Assembly: GCA_036365515.1 (NCBI GenBank)
Contig: CM070873.1
Location: 180,496,104-180,560,103, forward strand
DNA: 64,000 nt
Origin: Torymus aiolomorphi
Taxonomy: Eukaryota; Arthropoda; Insecta; Hymenoptera; Torymidae
Direction of reading: 5' to 3'
Shown: piece by piece, positions 36,057 through 46,399 of the stretch
How the letters are laid out: each line of letters opens with the position of its first letter
How positions within the stretch are numbered: position 1 is the first letter of the stretch
The notes under the pieces: generated by a model
Database searches by the model: none
What the model saw: only the letters and a program-made list of their open reading frames with translations
Told to the model about the DNA's origin: nothing
Position numbers and translations under genes: made by a program

Positions 36057-36772
36057 ATGGAAGTAGTTATGGATTTTAAGGGATTTCGTGGAAACAACAA
36101 TGAATTCATATGTAAAGAATTAGCTGCAGTCAATGTACAAACGGATAGTAACAAAATAGTTAAAATGGTTATAAAATCACCATGTAAATGGTATGAATTG
36201 AACAAAAAATCTCAAAAAACTAATTTATGGTTACAAGATTATTTACATGGCTTAGATTGTAATTATGGAGAAGATACACATGAAGATTTAGTAAATGCTT
36301 TAGAAGAACTGCCTGAAATGGCAAAGAAAATCACAATTTATGTAAAAGGTATACAAAAAAAGACTGGCTTCAATCGTTTTACAGTAATCATAATGTGCAA
36401 ATAGTGAACCTAGAAGATCTTGGCTGTCCAAAAATTGGAAAATTAAAGTCCTATGTGGATGATAGTGAATCGTGTGATGTGCATTTAAATAAAAAATCAA
36501 TAAGTTGCTGTGCTGTGCAGTGTGTTTTATTTTTAAAAAATTGGATCCTGCAGAACTCCATTTCTACAGAAATGTCTGTAAAGAGTGGATTAATATCTGA
36601 TATTATAGATCAATTTAATTTAATAATATTAGACGAAAAATTGTCAGAAGAAGTACAAAAGCAAAGAATTTTTACTAACAATAATGGGGAGGAGGAGCCA
36701 AAGGAAGGTGGTGGGGAGCAGATACAACCAGATAAGAATTATGAATACAGTGAGGAGCTGTTACGTCTGTGA
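36057..36772 (+). pseudogene. Conserved mobile-element protein, possible nuclease fold, frameshifted
   Basis: Starts MEVVMDFKGFRGNNNEFICK in a good context (AAAATGG). Proteins with this DFxGF...NxFIxKEL opening, a KSPCKWYEL block and a LHGLDCNYG block are frequent in arthropod genomes; the arrangement recalls DEDD-type exonucleases, but the second acidic residue expected after the first Asp is not there, so I do not claim activity. An A7 run near 36357 shifts the frame. In the other frame WLQSFYSNHNVQIVNLEDLG continues the protein, followed by CVLFLKNWIL and an acidic tail to 36772. About 238 residues in total. It may be a Polinton accessory gene or part of another insertion. Confidence 0.5.
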
Positions 36773-37618
36773 CGTATCTCTAAATTCAATTTAACAATGC
36801 ATATTTATCACCAGTAATTTTCTGACATACAAATGTCGTATATTTCGTATATGTTTAATGACGTTATTAAATCTCAATATTCATTTTTCTTGACCCACAA
36901 AACGATGCGAGTGCGAATTTTAACAGTACAGCAATTTCGGCTACGCAACAGCCAGCGTGACGTAGCGAGCCACTGACCTTGTGAAACCAACCGCTCGTCG
37001 CATCTTTGTTTAGAATCAGCACTTTTAAATGTGAAATCGAAAGGATGATATTTAAATGTTTACTAAATTTGTTTAAAAAGAGGATTTTGACTCAGCGTCA
37101 AAATCATCTTTAACCCAAATTAACCGCTTAATAAATACGGCGACTCTCAATACACAAATTAGTAATCGTGCAAAAGTCGCGAAAGCTCCGTACAACTCCA
37201 GTCGACAAAAGGAGTAGCGAATATTTTATACAGGTCAAATACCCTACATTCAATTACGAAGAGAATTTATATCTATAAAATCAATAATCTATCGGTATTA
37301 TATATTGTTTAACAAATTTAATAAGTTGTAAATCGCATAGTCTTATTTATAAAACTTATATCATTAAATAAATAGTGCATCTAACTAATCAGCTGTTTAT
37401 TATTTACGAGAGCCTACGCCCAGAATAAAGGTAATAGAAACCATATATCAATTGAATATAATTCAAGTATAATTTGAAGATAAACCATACAAATTTCAAT
37501 ACACATATAAGAGTAGATTCCTCGACACTCAAGACTTAACAGAGCAAGTACAGTCAGATGAAAATTATGAATCCATGGAAATTGACTAGGTGGGGATAGA
37601 AAGAAGCGCTGGAGTGCT
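36773..37618. other. Spacer with small hairpin
   Basis: No gene seen. A perfect 9-bp hairpin GATTTTGAC-TCAGC-GTCAAAATC lies at about 37083-37105. Confidence 0.45.
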
Positions 37619-37654
37619 TATAAAGTGAACGCTCCTAGTGCCAAGACATCAGTT
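37619..37654 (+). promoter_or_regulatory. TATA plus initiator promoter of the 96-residue gene
   Basis: TATAAA at 37619-37624 and TCAGTT at 37649-37654, 32 bases from the TATA start to the initiator A, in the spacing expected for an arthropod core promoter. The ATG follows 57 bases downstream of that A. Confidence 0.6.
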
Positions 37655-37707
37655 ACGCTCACTCTACTCTACTTTACATAAAATAGTCTTGCAATTACAC
37701 TTAAATA

Positions 37708-37998
37708 ATGGAAGAACTCAATATTGCAGCACGTTCTTCTAACTTTTTACCTTGTAAGAAATTAAAAGATTTAATTGTCAATGAACAGTATAAAGTGACT
37801 AAAATAAAAATAGTAACTACAAAATATGGGAAAAAAGCTGTGGTAGAATTGAACAACCGTTTCGACATCTTCTTACCAAAAAAAGCTAGTGATTTATTGG
37901 TAAGCAATGAAACTTTATATAATCATCTTCAAGAAGAAATTCATGAAAAAGAAGTTAAATTAAAATATATTGGTGGCTTTGCAGTAGAATTCATATAA
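37708..37998 (+). CDS. Small OB-fold-like protein, possible ssDNA-binding
   Basis: 96 residues, intact, MEELNIAARSSNFLPCKKLK onward. The pattern LIVNEQYKVTKIKIVTTKYGKKAVVEL, then FDIFLPKKASDLL and LKYIGG, alternates beta-strand-like segments with a central aliphatic core and resembles small OB-fold proteins found in arthropod mobile elements. A single-stranded DNA-binding role would suit a protein-primed replicon such as a Polinton, but this is inference. It has its own TATA/initiator promoter and lies between the nuclease-like gene and the Penelope cluster, well inside the Polinton right TIR. Confidence 0.5.
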   Translation: MEELNIAARSSNFLPCKKLKDLIVNEQYKVTKIKIVTTKYGKKAVVELNNRFDIFLPKKASDLLVSNETLYNHLQEEIHEKEVKLKYIGGFAVEFI

Positions 37999-38632
37999 TT
38001 TTTTAATCTAAATAATAAAATTGTAACAATCAGTTTATACATTTAAAACTTAATATAATATCACAATGTGCTTTTATATTAGTTTTATAATACCTTTTAT
38101 ACATTTACACATAGCTATTTTTTATATGTTTAATATACACTTAGTTTCAATTTTGTAATATTCTTTTATATGAGTTCTAAACGATTTAAATCTTATAATT
38201 TTTATAATTTACAATTATTTTGTACCAGTATATTCACACATTTAACACATAATATAAAATCATAATGTACTTTTATATTACTTTTATAATCCGTTTTATA
38301 TATTTACGTATAGCTATTTTTATATGTTAATACATTAAGTCTCAGTTTTATAATATTTGTTATATCCTTTCTAAACGATTCTCTATATACCTGTACATTT
38401 AACTATTATATAATATCAGATTTAATTTTGTATTACTTTTATATTACGTTTTAACTATTGTATTACTATGTATTAATCGTTATAAGTTATATATTTCATA
38501 TTATAAATAAAAACTAATCGATTTTTATTTCTATTGTATTTTTTATTGTAAGTCTTGAACTCACATTTTCATCTAAAATTATAATTAAAGTTTAATTTTA
38601 GTAAAAAAGATATAATTCAATAAAAAAATTTT
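37999..38632. repeat. Degenerate ~200-bp AT-rich tandem duplication
   Basis: The phrase AATATAATATCACAATGTGC with TTTTATATTAGTTTTATAAT (about 38050) recurs with changes near 38248 and more weakly near 38410. No gene. Confidence 0.6.
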
Positions 38633-38830
38633 ATAATTTTTTATCAACTGATAAGAATTTTTCCATCGGTCTTACAGTCTTACAAATTAAATTAAAATAA
38701 TTAATATTTATGGCAGTCAGATTGCCCTTGTTTATAATCACCCCCGCAGAATCTAAAATAAAAACTTAATTAAAATCTGGAAAAAACTTTGTTAGCAAAG
38801 GACGATCTGACTGCCCACCACCACCACATT

Positions 38831-38870
38831 GTCCGACGTTTCGAGCCTGCTCCGGCTCCTCCTCAGGGAC
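38831..38870 (-). ncRNA. Hammerhead ribozyme motif, copy A
   Basis: Read on the minus strand: GTCC, then core CTGAGGA, a stem GAGCC/GGCTC around GGAGCA, then GAAAC, GTC and closing GGAC. This matches the minimal type I hammerhead known from Penelope-like pseudo-LTRs, with a very short stem III. Confidence 0.65.
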
Positions 38871-38978
38871 TGAAATAAAACCCGCGATACACCTCCTTAT
38901 ATACCATGCACCCATATCCGCTTCTTTTCTCTTACCGCACCACCCTCCACATTCTCCTCTCCAACTTGCCATTCTCAC

Positions 38979-41164
38979 TTAAATTAATAAAGAATGATAA
39001 ATGTTATCTAATTTACTTGACTCTATCATTAAATTTACATTATTCCGATTTCTTAGAATGTGAATACTTTCAAGGCTTTCCCTCTTATATTTATTCTTAA
39101 TCCCCTGTTCCAAAATATCCACACTCCCAAAATCGAAAGAATGCAAACTATTTAAACAATGTTCTTTCAAACCCGATGTACAACTTGAGCTGCGTAAACT
39201 ATATTGATGTTCATATATTCTCTTTTTCAAATATCTACCCGTTTGACCAATATAACAACCATTACAATCCCTACAATTAATTTTATAAACAACTCCCGAT
39301 TTCAAACATTTATCATCCTTGTCTTTACAATTACTAAATAACCTTACTAAATTATTATCATTTCTAAAGAAAACTTGAATATTATGTTTACTAAAAACCC
39401 TTCTAATCCTTCCCGACAAACCTCTAACATATGGTAAACTAAAATATGCATTCTTTCCATTTCTATTCCTTGTTTGATTATCTACCCGCTGCTTCAATCC
39501 ACCATTATAAATTTCCCACACTCTCTCATCAATCATTTTATCAATAAATTTTACGGGATAACTATTTTTAATAAATGTTTCTCTAACTAAATTTAAATTC
39601 TTTTTCCTAAAATCTTTATGTGACAATTTAATCGCTCTGTCAATGACACCTTTGATCGCACCTGTCTTGTTTCCGAATTGGTGGTGAGAATCAAAATTTA
39701 AAAATCTACCTGACCATGTAGGTTTTCTATACCAATCTAATTTCACTCTATTATTATTACCTCTAATGACTCTAATATCTAAAAAACTCAATTGATAATC
39801 TTTCTCAACTTCTTTTGTGAATTTAATTCTATCATGGATAGAATTAAACACATCCACCATTTCATCCACAAAACATTCTGGTACAACTGCAAAAATGTCA
39901 TCAACATATCTTTTAAAAATAATTGGCTGAAAAACCAACTTAGACAAAGCAATACTTTCCAATTTTTCCATTACTAAATTGGCTATAACAGGTGACAAAG
40001 GTGATCCCATTGGACAACCATATCTTTGTTCATATAGACTATTATCAAAAGAAAAATTGTGTTTTTAAAAACCAAATTAAGTGCCTTTATAAATTCATCT
40101 TTTGTTAAACTAGTATATACTTTAATTTCAGACCATTTATCTTGTATAATATCATTCAACAACTCTAAAGGTATATTTGTAAACAAAGATACTACATCCA
40201 ATGAAACCATCCTATGATCATTCGGAATAATAATATCTTTCATTATACCATAAAAACTCCAACTATCTTTAATATATGAATTTGTTTTACCCACTATCTT
40301 GAACAATATATTAGACAAAAATCTAGCAAGTCTATACGTCGGAAAATTTATCGATGATATTATTATTCTATATGTCAACTGTTCTTTGTGAATCTTAGGA
40401 AGCCCATAACATTTAGCTACAGTGCCATTTTCACATTTTAAATATTTAAACATACTATCTTTAATATAAGCTTTTGTTTTCCAATGCATCAATAATTCTT
40501 TCAATTTATCTTGTAGTCTATTGATATGTGGATTCCTAATTTTCACATAAGTGGTATCATCCTCCAACATAAGTTGAATTTTATTAATATAATCCCTTTT
40601 ATCTGAAACTACAGTTACATTTCCTTTATCTGCTTTTTGGAAGATCATATTTGGATTCTCTCTCAAGAATTTCTTCGTTATTTTTAATTCATGGAATAAA
40701 TTACTGTTCAAATAATTATCAAATCTATGTTCTCTTTTAAAATTATCAACAACTTTAACTAAAGAACTCCTACATTCTTTTTTAAACTCCAGATTAAAAC
40801 TACTCATACTACTTTCTACCTCAGCGATGACATTCTTGATCGGAAGAGATTTACTTGAATATGATATTCCAAATTTAGCACCCTTTGACATGATATTTAC
40901 CACTTCTTCTGGTATTACTTTGTCAGTTAAATTTCTAAACCAATCCTTATTAACATTGTTAGTTTGATTGACCTGAGAGTGTTTTCTATGCTTTAAATAT
41001 TCAAATTTTGTTTTTAATTTACTCCTATGGTTATATTTTACTTTTTCAAAGTGCCTCTTTTGACCACGAAAAAATTCTTGCAAATCATTCTGTTCTATTT
41101 TATTATATAAATATCTTTCAAGCTCTAATAAATATTTATTCAAACGATTAATTTCAAAATTCAA
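38979..41164 (-). pseudogene. Penelope-like reverse transcriptase/GIY-YIG endonuclease, copy A (frameshifted)
   Basis: The inverted copy. Its first part (41164-39983) covers the N-terminal region and RT motif A (DVVSLFTNIP). Near 40045-40070 a small change shifts the frame, and the second part (40010-38979) carries motif B GSPLSPVIANLVMEK, motif C YVDDIFAV and the C-terminal GIY-YIG endonuclease with GCYIGQTGRYLKKRIYEHQ. It lacks about the first 90 codons present in copy C because the copy is 5'-truncated at the junction with copy B. Apart from the frame break it is almost identical to copy C, so the damage is recent. Confidence 0.93.
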
Positions 41165-41205
41165 ATCTCTAATTTCTAAGTTAAGTAATTTATTTTTGAA
41201 AAATA

Positions 41206-41970
41206 AATTTAGATTGGTATAGAAAACCTACATGGTCAGGTAGATTTTTAAATTTTGATTCTCACCACCAATTCGGAAACAAGACAGGTGCGATCAAAGG
41301 TGTCATTGACAGAGCGATTAAATTGTCACATAAAGATTTTAGGAAAAAGAATTTAAATTTAGTTAGAGAAACATTTATTAAAAATAGTTATCCCGTAAAA
41401 TTTATTGATAAAATGATTGATGAGAGAGTGTGGGAAATTTATAATGGTGGATTGAAGCAGCGGGTAGATAATCAAACAAGGAATATAAATGGAAAGAATG
41501 CATATTTTAGTTTACCATATGTTAGAGGTTTGTCGGAAAGGATTAGAAGGGTTTTTAGTAAACATAATATTCAAGTTTTCTTTAGAAATGATAATAATTT
41601 AGAAAGGTTATTTAGTAATTGTAAAGACAAGGATGATAAATGTTTGAAATCGGGAGTTGTTTATAAAATTAATTGTAGGGATTGTAATGGTTGTTATATT
41701 GGTCAAACGGGTAGATATTTGAAAAAGAGAATATATGAACATCAATATAGTTTACGCAGCTCAAGTTGTACATCGGGTTTGAAAGAACATTGTTTAAATA
41801 GTTTGCATTCTTTCGATTTTGGGAGTGTGGATATTTTGGAACAGGGGATTAAGAATAAATATAAGAGGGAAAGCCTTGAAAGTATTCACATTCTAAGAAA
41901 TCGGAATAATATAAATTTAATGATAGAGTCAAGTAAATTAGATAACATTTATCATTCTTTATTAATTTAA
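41206..41970 (+). pseudogene. Penelope-like element, copy B (C-terminal fragment)
   Basis: Contains only the end of the protein, from about LDWYRKPTWSGRFLNF through the whole GIY-YIG endonuclease to the shared stop, so it lacks the reverse transcriptase. It begins exactly where inverted copy A is truncated (about 41204). A few residue differences from copy C are visible (for example RNING for RNRNG). Such a partial upstream copy supplies the promoter-bearing pseudo-LTR for the next copy in Penelope-like elements. Confidence 0.93.
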
Positions 41971-42078
41971 GTGAGAATGGCAAGTTGGAAAGGGGAATGT
42001 GGAGGGTGGTGGGGTAAGAGAAAAGAAGGGGGTATGGGTGCATGGTATATAAGGAGGTGTATCGCGGGTTTTATTTCA

Positions 42079-42118
42079 GTCCCTGAGGAGGAGCCGGAGC
42101 AGGCTCGAAACGTCGGAC
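42079..42118 (+). ncRNA. Hammerhead ribozyme motif, copy B
   Basis: Same sequence and fold as in copies A and C: GTCC-CTGAGGA-stem-GAAAC-GTC-GGAC. In the tandem B-C arrangement it would cut the transcript just upstream of copy C. Confidence 0.65.
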
Positions 42119-42374
42119 AATGTGGTGGTGGTGGGCAGTCAGATCGTCCTTTGCTAACAAAGTTTTTTCCAGATTTTAATTAAGTTTTCATTTCAGATTC
42201 TGCGGGGGTGATTATAAACAAGGGCAATCTGACTGCCATAAATATTAATTATTTTAATTTAATTTGTAAGACTGTAAGACCGATGGAAAAATTCTTATCA
42301 GTTGATATTAAATTGCAGTCGACATAAGTAATATTTTTAATGATAAAACTAAGGTCTATTAAAGGTGGGGTAAA

Positions 42375-44831
42375 ATGTTTTTTAGAGATATATATGGGAT
42401 TTATGGGAAGGTGGTAAAAGATTATTGCTCAAAATGGGTAAAAATGGTTTTAAGGATTGTAATTTTAAAGGAGCAACTCACTTTTCTTCTAAGGTGTAAA
42501 AAATCAAATATTTTTCCTAAACATATTGGAAAAAAATTTGATGATAAGGGTTTTTATCGGGATTACAATAAAAGAGTTTCTTATGATCTACGGAAAAATA
42601 TTTTCTTTTTCAAAAATAAATTACTTAACTTAGAAATTAGAGATTTGAATTTTGAAATTAATCGTTTGAATAAATATTTATTAGAGCTTGAAAGATATTT
42701 ATATAATAAAATAGAACAGAATGATTTGCAAGAATTTTTTCGTGGTCAAAAGAGGCACTTTGAAAAAGTAAAATATAACCATAGGAGTAAATTAAAAACA
42801 AAATTTGAATATTTAAAGCATAGAAAACACTCTCAGGTCAATCAAACTAACAATGTTAATAAGGATTGGTTTAGAAATTTAACTGACAAAGTAATACCAG
42901 AAGAAGTGGTAAATATCATGTCAAAGGGTGCTAAATTTGGAATATCATATTCAAGTAAATCTCTTCCGATCAAGAATATCATCGCTGAGGTAGAAAGTAG
43001 TATGAGTAGTTTTAATCTGGAGTTTAAAAAAGAATGTAGGAGTTCTTTAGTTAAAGTTGTTGATAATTTTAAAAGAGAACATAGATTTGATAATTATTTG
43101 AACAGTAATTTATTCCATGAATTAAAAATAACGAAGAAATTCTTGAGAGAGAATCCGAATATGATCTTCCAAAAAGCAGATAAAGGAAATGTAACTGTAG
43201 TTTCAGATAAAAGGGATTATATTAATAAAATTCAACTTATGTTGGAGGATGATACCACTTATGTGAAAATTAGGAATCCACATATCAATAGACTACAAGA
43301 TAAATTGAAAGAATTATTGATGCATTGGAAAACAAAAGCTTACATTAAAGATAGTATGTTTAAATATTTAAAATGTGAAAATGGCACTGTAGCTAAATGT
43401 TATGGGCTTCCTAAGATTCACAAAGAACAGTTGTCATATAGAATAATAATATCATCGATAAATTTTCCGACGTATAGACTTGCTAGATTTTTGTCTAATA
43501 TATTGTTCAAGATAGTGGGTAAAACAAATTCATATATTAAAGATAGTTGGAGTTTTTATGGTATAATGAAAGATATTATTATTCCGAATGATCATAGGAT
43601 GGTTTCATTGGATGTAGTATCTTTGTTTACAAATATACCTTTAGAGTTGTTGAATGATATTATACAAGATAAATGGTCTGAAATTAAAGTATATACTAGT
43701 TTAACAAAAGATGAATTTATAAAGGCACTTAATTTGGTTTTTAAAAACACAATTTTTTCTTTTGATAATAGTCTATATGAACAAAGATATGGTTGTCCAA
43801 TGGGATCACCTTTGTCACCTGTTATAGCCAATTTAGTAATGGAAAAATTGGAAAGTATTGCTTTGTCTAAGTTGGTTTTTCAGCCAATTATTTTTAAAAG
43901 ATATGTTGATGACATTTTTGCAGTTGTACCAGAATGTTTTGTGGATGAAATGGTGGATGTGTTTAATTCTATCCATGTTAGAATTAAATTCACAAAAGAA
44001 GTTGAGAAAGATTATCAATTGAGTTTTTTAGATATTAGAGTCATTAGAGGTAATAATAATAGAGTGAAATTAGATTGGTATAGAAAACCTACATGGTCAG
44101 GTAGATTTTTAAATTTTGATTCTCACCACCAATTCGGAAACAAGACAGGTGCGATCAAAGGTGTCATTGACAGAGCGATTAAATTGTCACATAAAGATTT
44201 TAGGAAAAAGAATTTAAATTTAGTTAGAGAAACATTTATTAAAAATAGTTATCCCGTAAAATTTATTGATAGAATGATTGATGAGAGAGTGTGGGAAATT
44301 TATAATGGTGGATTGAAGCAGCGGGTAGATAATCAAAAAAGGAATAGAAATGGAAAGAATGCATATTTTAGTTTACCATATGTTAGAGGTTTGTCGGAAA
44401 GGATTAGAAGGGTTTTTAGTAAACATAATATTCAAGTTTTCTTTAGAAATGATAATAATTTAGTAAGGTTATTTAGTAATTGTAAAGACAAGGATGATAA
44501 ATGTTTGAAATCGGGAGTTGTTTATAAAATTAATTGTAGGGATTGTAATGGTTGTTATATTGGTCAAACGGGTAGATATTTGAAAAAGAGAATATATGAA
44601 CATCAATATAGTTTACGCAGCTCAAGTTGTACATCGGGTTTGAAAGAACATTGTTTAAATAGTTTGCATTCTTTCGATTTTGGGAGTGTGGATATTTTGG
44701 AACAGGGGATTAAGAATAAATATAAGAGGGAAAGCCTTGAAAGTATTCACATTCTAAGAAATCGGAATAATGTAAATTTAATGATAGAGTCAAGTAAATT
44801 AGATAACATTTATCATTCTTTATTAATTTAA
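42375..44831 (+). CDS. Penelope-like reverse transcriptase/GIY-YIG endonuclease, copy C (intact)
   Basis: 818 codons, uninterrupted. The enzyme copies element RNA at a nick it makes itself. N-terminal conserved regions (KADKGNVTVVSDK near 43180; YGLPKIHKE near 43400) lead to RT motif A DVVSLFTNIP, motif B GSPLSPVIANLVMEK and motif C YVDD at about residue 510. The GIY-YIG endonuclease lies at about residues 714-790 (VVYKI...GCYIGQTGRYLKKRIYEH, with Cys residues forming a zinc-binding linker before it). The first ATG may lie upstream of the true start, since the first 60 residues are less conserved in character. It is the best candidate for an active gene in the window. Confidence 0.93.
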   Translation: MFFRDIYGIYGKVVKDYCSKWVKMVLRIVILKEQLTFLLRCKKSNIFPKHIGKKFDDKGFYRDYNKRVSYDLRKNIFFFKNKLLNLEIRDLNFEINRLNKYLLELERYLYNKIEQNDLQEFFRGQKRHFEKVKYNHRSKLKTKFEYLKHRKHSQVNQTNNVNKDWFRNLTDKVIPEEVVNIMSKGAKFGISYSSKSLPIKNIIAEVESSMSSFNLEFKKECRSSLVKVVDNFKREHRFDNYLNSNLFHELKITKKFLRENPNMIFQKADKGNVTVVSDKRDYINKIQLMLEDDTTYVKIRNPHINRLQDKLKELLMHWKTKAYIKDSMFKYLKCENGTVAKCYGLPKIHKEQLSYRIIISSINFPTYRLARFLSNILFKIVGKTNSYIKDSWSFYGIMKDIIIPNDHRMVSLDVVSLFTNIPLELLNDIIQDKWSEIKVYTSLTKDEFIKALNLVFKNTIFSFDNSLYEQRYGCPMGSPLSPVIANLVMEKLESIALSKLVFQPIIFKRYVDDIFAVVPECFVDEMVDVFNSIHVRIKFTKEVEKDYQLSFLDIRVIRGNNNRVKLDWYRKPTWSGRFLNFDSHHQFGNKTGAIKGVIDRAIKLSHKDFRKKNLNLVRETFIKNSYPVKFIDRMIDERVWEIYNGGLKQRVDNQKRNRNGKNAYFSLPYVRGLSERIRRVFSKHNIQVFFRNDNNLVRLFSNCKDKDDKCLKSGVVYKINCRDCNGCYIGQTGRYLKKRIYEHQYSLRSSSCTSGLKEHCLNSLHSFDFGSVDILEQGIKNKYKRESLESIHILRNRNNVNLMIESSKLDNIYHSLLI

Positions 44832-44939
44832 GTGAGAATGGCAAGTTGGAGAGGGGAATGTGGAGGGTGGTGGGGTAAGAGAAAAGAAGGGGGTATGGGT
44901 GCATGGTATATAAGGAGGTGTATCGCGGGTTTTATTTCA

Positions 44940-44979
44940 GTCCCTGAGGAGGAGCCGGAGCAGGCTCGAAACGTCGGAC
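44940..44979 (+). ncRNA. Hammerhead ribozyme motif, copy C
   Basis: Identical to the motif in copy B, in the 3' pseudo-LTR. The overlapping 70-codon open frame (44832-45044) is a by-product of this conserved RNA motif. Confidence 0.65.
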
Positions 44980-45217
44980 AATGTGGTGGTGGTGGGCAGT
45001 CAGATCGTCCTTTGCTAACAAAGTTTTTTCCAGATTTTAATTAAGTTTTTATTTCAGATTCTGCGGGGGTGATTATAAACAAGGGCAATCTGACTGCCAT
45101 AAATATTAATTATTTTAATTTAATTTGTAAGACTGTAAGGCCGATGGAAAAATTCTTATCAGTTGATATTAAATTGCAGTCGACATAAGTAATATTTTTA
45201 ATGATATAATTTTTTAT

Positions 45218-45685
45218 ATAGAGTGAAAATATTAGATATATTTTAATAAATTTTTGTTGAAATTGAAATGGAAATTATCATTCAATAATAATTTATTGTA
45301 CAATTTATTCTATTGTATACAAAGTAATGATAGTTTTATGAATTTAAACAACGTTATAAAACTTTTAAACATCTTAACTTTTTCAGAACAAAACTTTTAT
45401 TAACTTTAACGATGGGTAATAAACACACATCTATTTCAATAATGATTTTACATTTTATGTAAAGTATATTACATACGAGTACTTTGATAAAGTATTATAA
45501 AATAATGATAAGAATGAGAGGTATTCAATATGTTTCACACAACTTATTTATTTCATTGAGTCTGTCGTCTTATCAAACATAACAAAAGTTTGAATATCTT
45601 TTCAATTTGTAGTTAATATTAAAATAATATAATTTAATACTCATTTATATTCATTTTATTACATATGTAAAGGAATATTACTCAA
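45218..45685. other. Right subterminal spacer of the Polinton
   Basis: AT-rich, no gene seen. Confidence 0.5.
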
Positions 45686-45989
45686 GACACATGAGACATC
45701 CCGATGCTTGCTGGTAAGTCAATCTGATCGATTACCATCAGGGGGAAATCGGCCGCGATCGGTATGGTAGATGAAAACCGGTTGGTACTGCAGGCGCATG
45801 CACTACCGGCCGGGGAAATCTCGGTCGCGATCGACATGGTAAATGAAAACCGGTTGGTATTGCAGGCGCATGCACTACCGGCCGGGGAAATCGGACGGTA
45901 TCGACTGTTGGTAAGTTAGCGAGGAGTAGAACCCGTGGTCGGCGAGGTAGGGAGGATAAAGTGCCAGAAGCCCCATAGCCCATACTACT
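45686..45989 (-). repeat. Polinton right terminal inverted repeat
   Basis: Inverted match to 18118-18425 with about a dozen differences, ending CCATACTACT. It contains the same duplicated 70-bp GC-rich unit. Confidence 0.92.
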
Positions 45990-45997
45990 GGCAGTGA

Positions 45998-46399
45998 TTT
46001 TTTTGAATATATAAGAGTACATTCACGCTATCTATTTTGATTTAAATATCTTTTGTTGTATTTTATTTTTATTATTTTATGTATAAACTGAAACTTAAAT
46101 AAATTTCGTATACCGATTTCATTTAGCTATTGATTTAGATCCCTTATAATATCGTTTAAACAGTTCCTCATTTATTTATACTATTATTGCGTATATTTTA
46201 TATTGTGAAATTTGTTTTTTGAAAATATAAGAGCATAATCACTTTAAAAATTTTGATTTAAAAATCGTTTCTGTGATTATATTTGTATTTTATATGGATC
46301 AAATCGAAACTTAATTAAATTTTAAATACAATTTTCATTTAGCTAATTATTAAAATCTCTTATCGTTCAAATAATTTCTCCTTTATTTTATACTTTTAA
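45998..46399. repeat. 216-bp satellite, two copies before the Academ-like insertion
   Basis: Units begin TTTTTTGAATATATAAGAG (about 46001) and TTTTTTGAAAATATAAGAG (about 46216). Sequence resuming at 53785 (AATGCGTATATTTTATATT) continues the second unit, as the first unit has TTGCGTATATTTTATATTG at about 46188. Confidence 0.75.

Larger units (their letters stand above)
38633..45217. mobile_element. Penelope-like element cluster: one inverted, one partial, one full copy
   Basis: Three near-identical Penelope-like copies lie together: A (38645-about 41203, minus, 5'-truncated), B (about 41204-42345, plus, 3' part only) and C (42346-45205, plus, full coding region). The whole cluster is flanked by a perfect 12-bp direct repeat ATAATTTTTTAT (38633-38644 and 45206-45217), so it entered as one event. 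A partial copy ahead of a full one is the known Penelope pseudo-LTR arrangement. Confidence 0.9.
18118..45989. mobile_element. Polinton/Maverick element, 27.9 kb
   Basis: Bounded by inverted repeats of about 305 bp that begin AGTAGTATGGGC, matching the AG start known for Polintons. The core carries the diagnostic set: family B polymerase, chromodomain integrase, packaging ATPase, adenain-like protease and both capsid proteins. A clean 6-bp target duplication is not visible (AGTAGT left, GGCAGT right, four of six match). The size includes at least one nested Penelope-like cluster (38645-45205) and probably a Mutator-like segment. Most core genes carry frameshifts, so the copy is probably inactive unless the shifts are sequencing errors. 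Confidence 0.92.

Noticed and set aside
44832..45044. 70-codon frame after the Penelope gene (also 41971-42183 and 38766-38978 minus)
   Set aside because: It coincides with the conserved hammerhead and pseudo-LTR sequence, so RNA conservation explains it.
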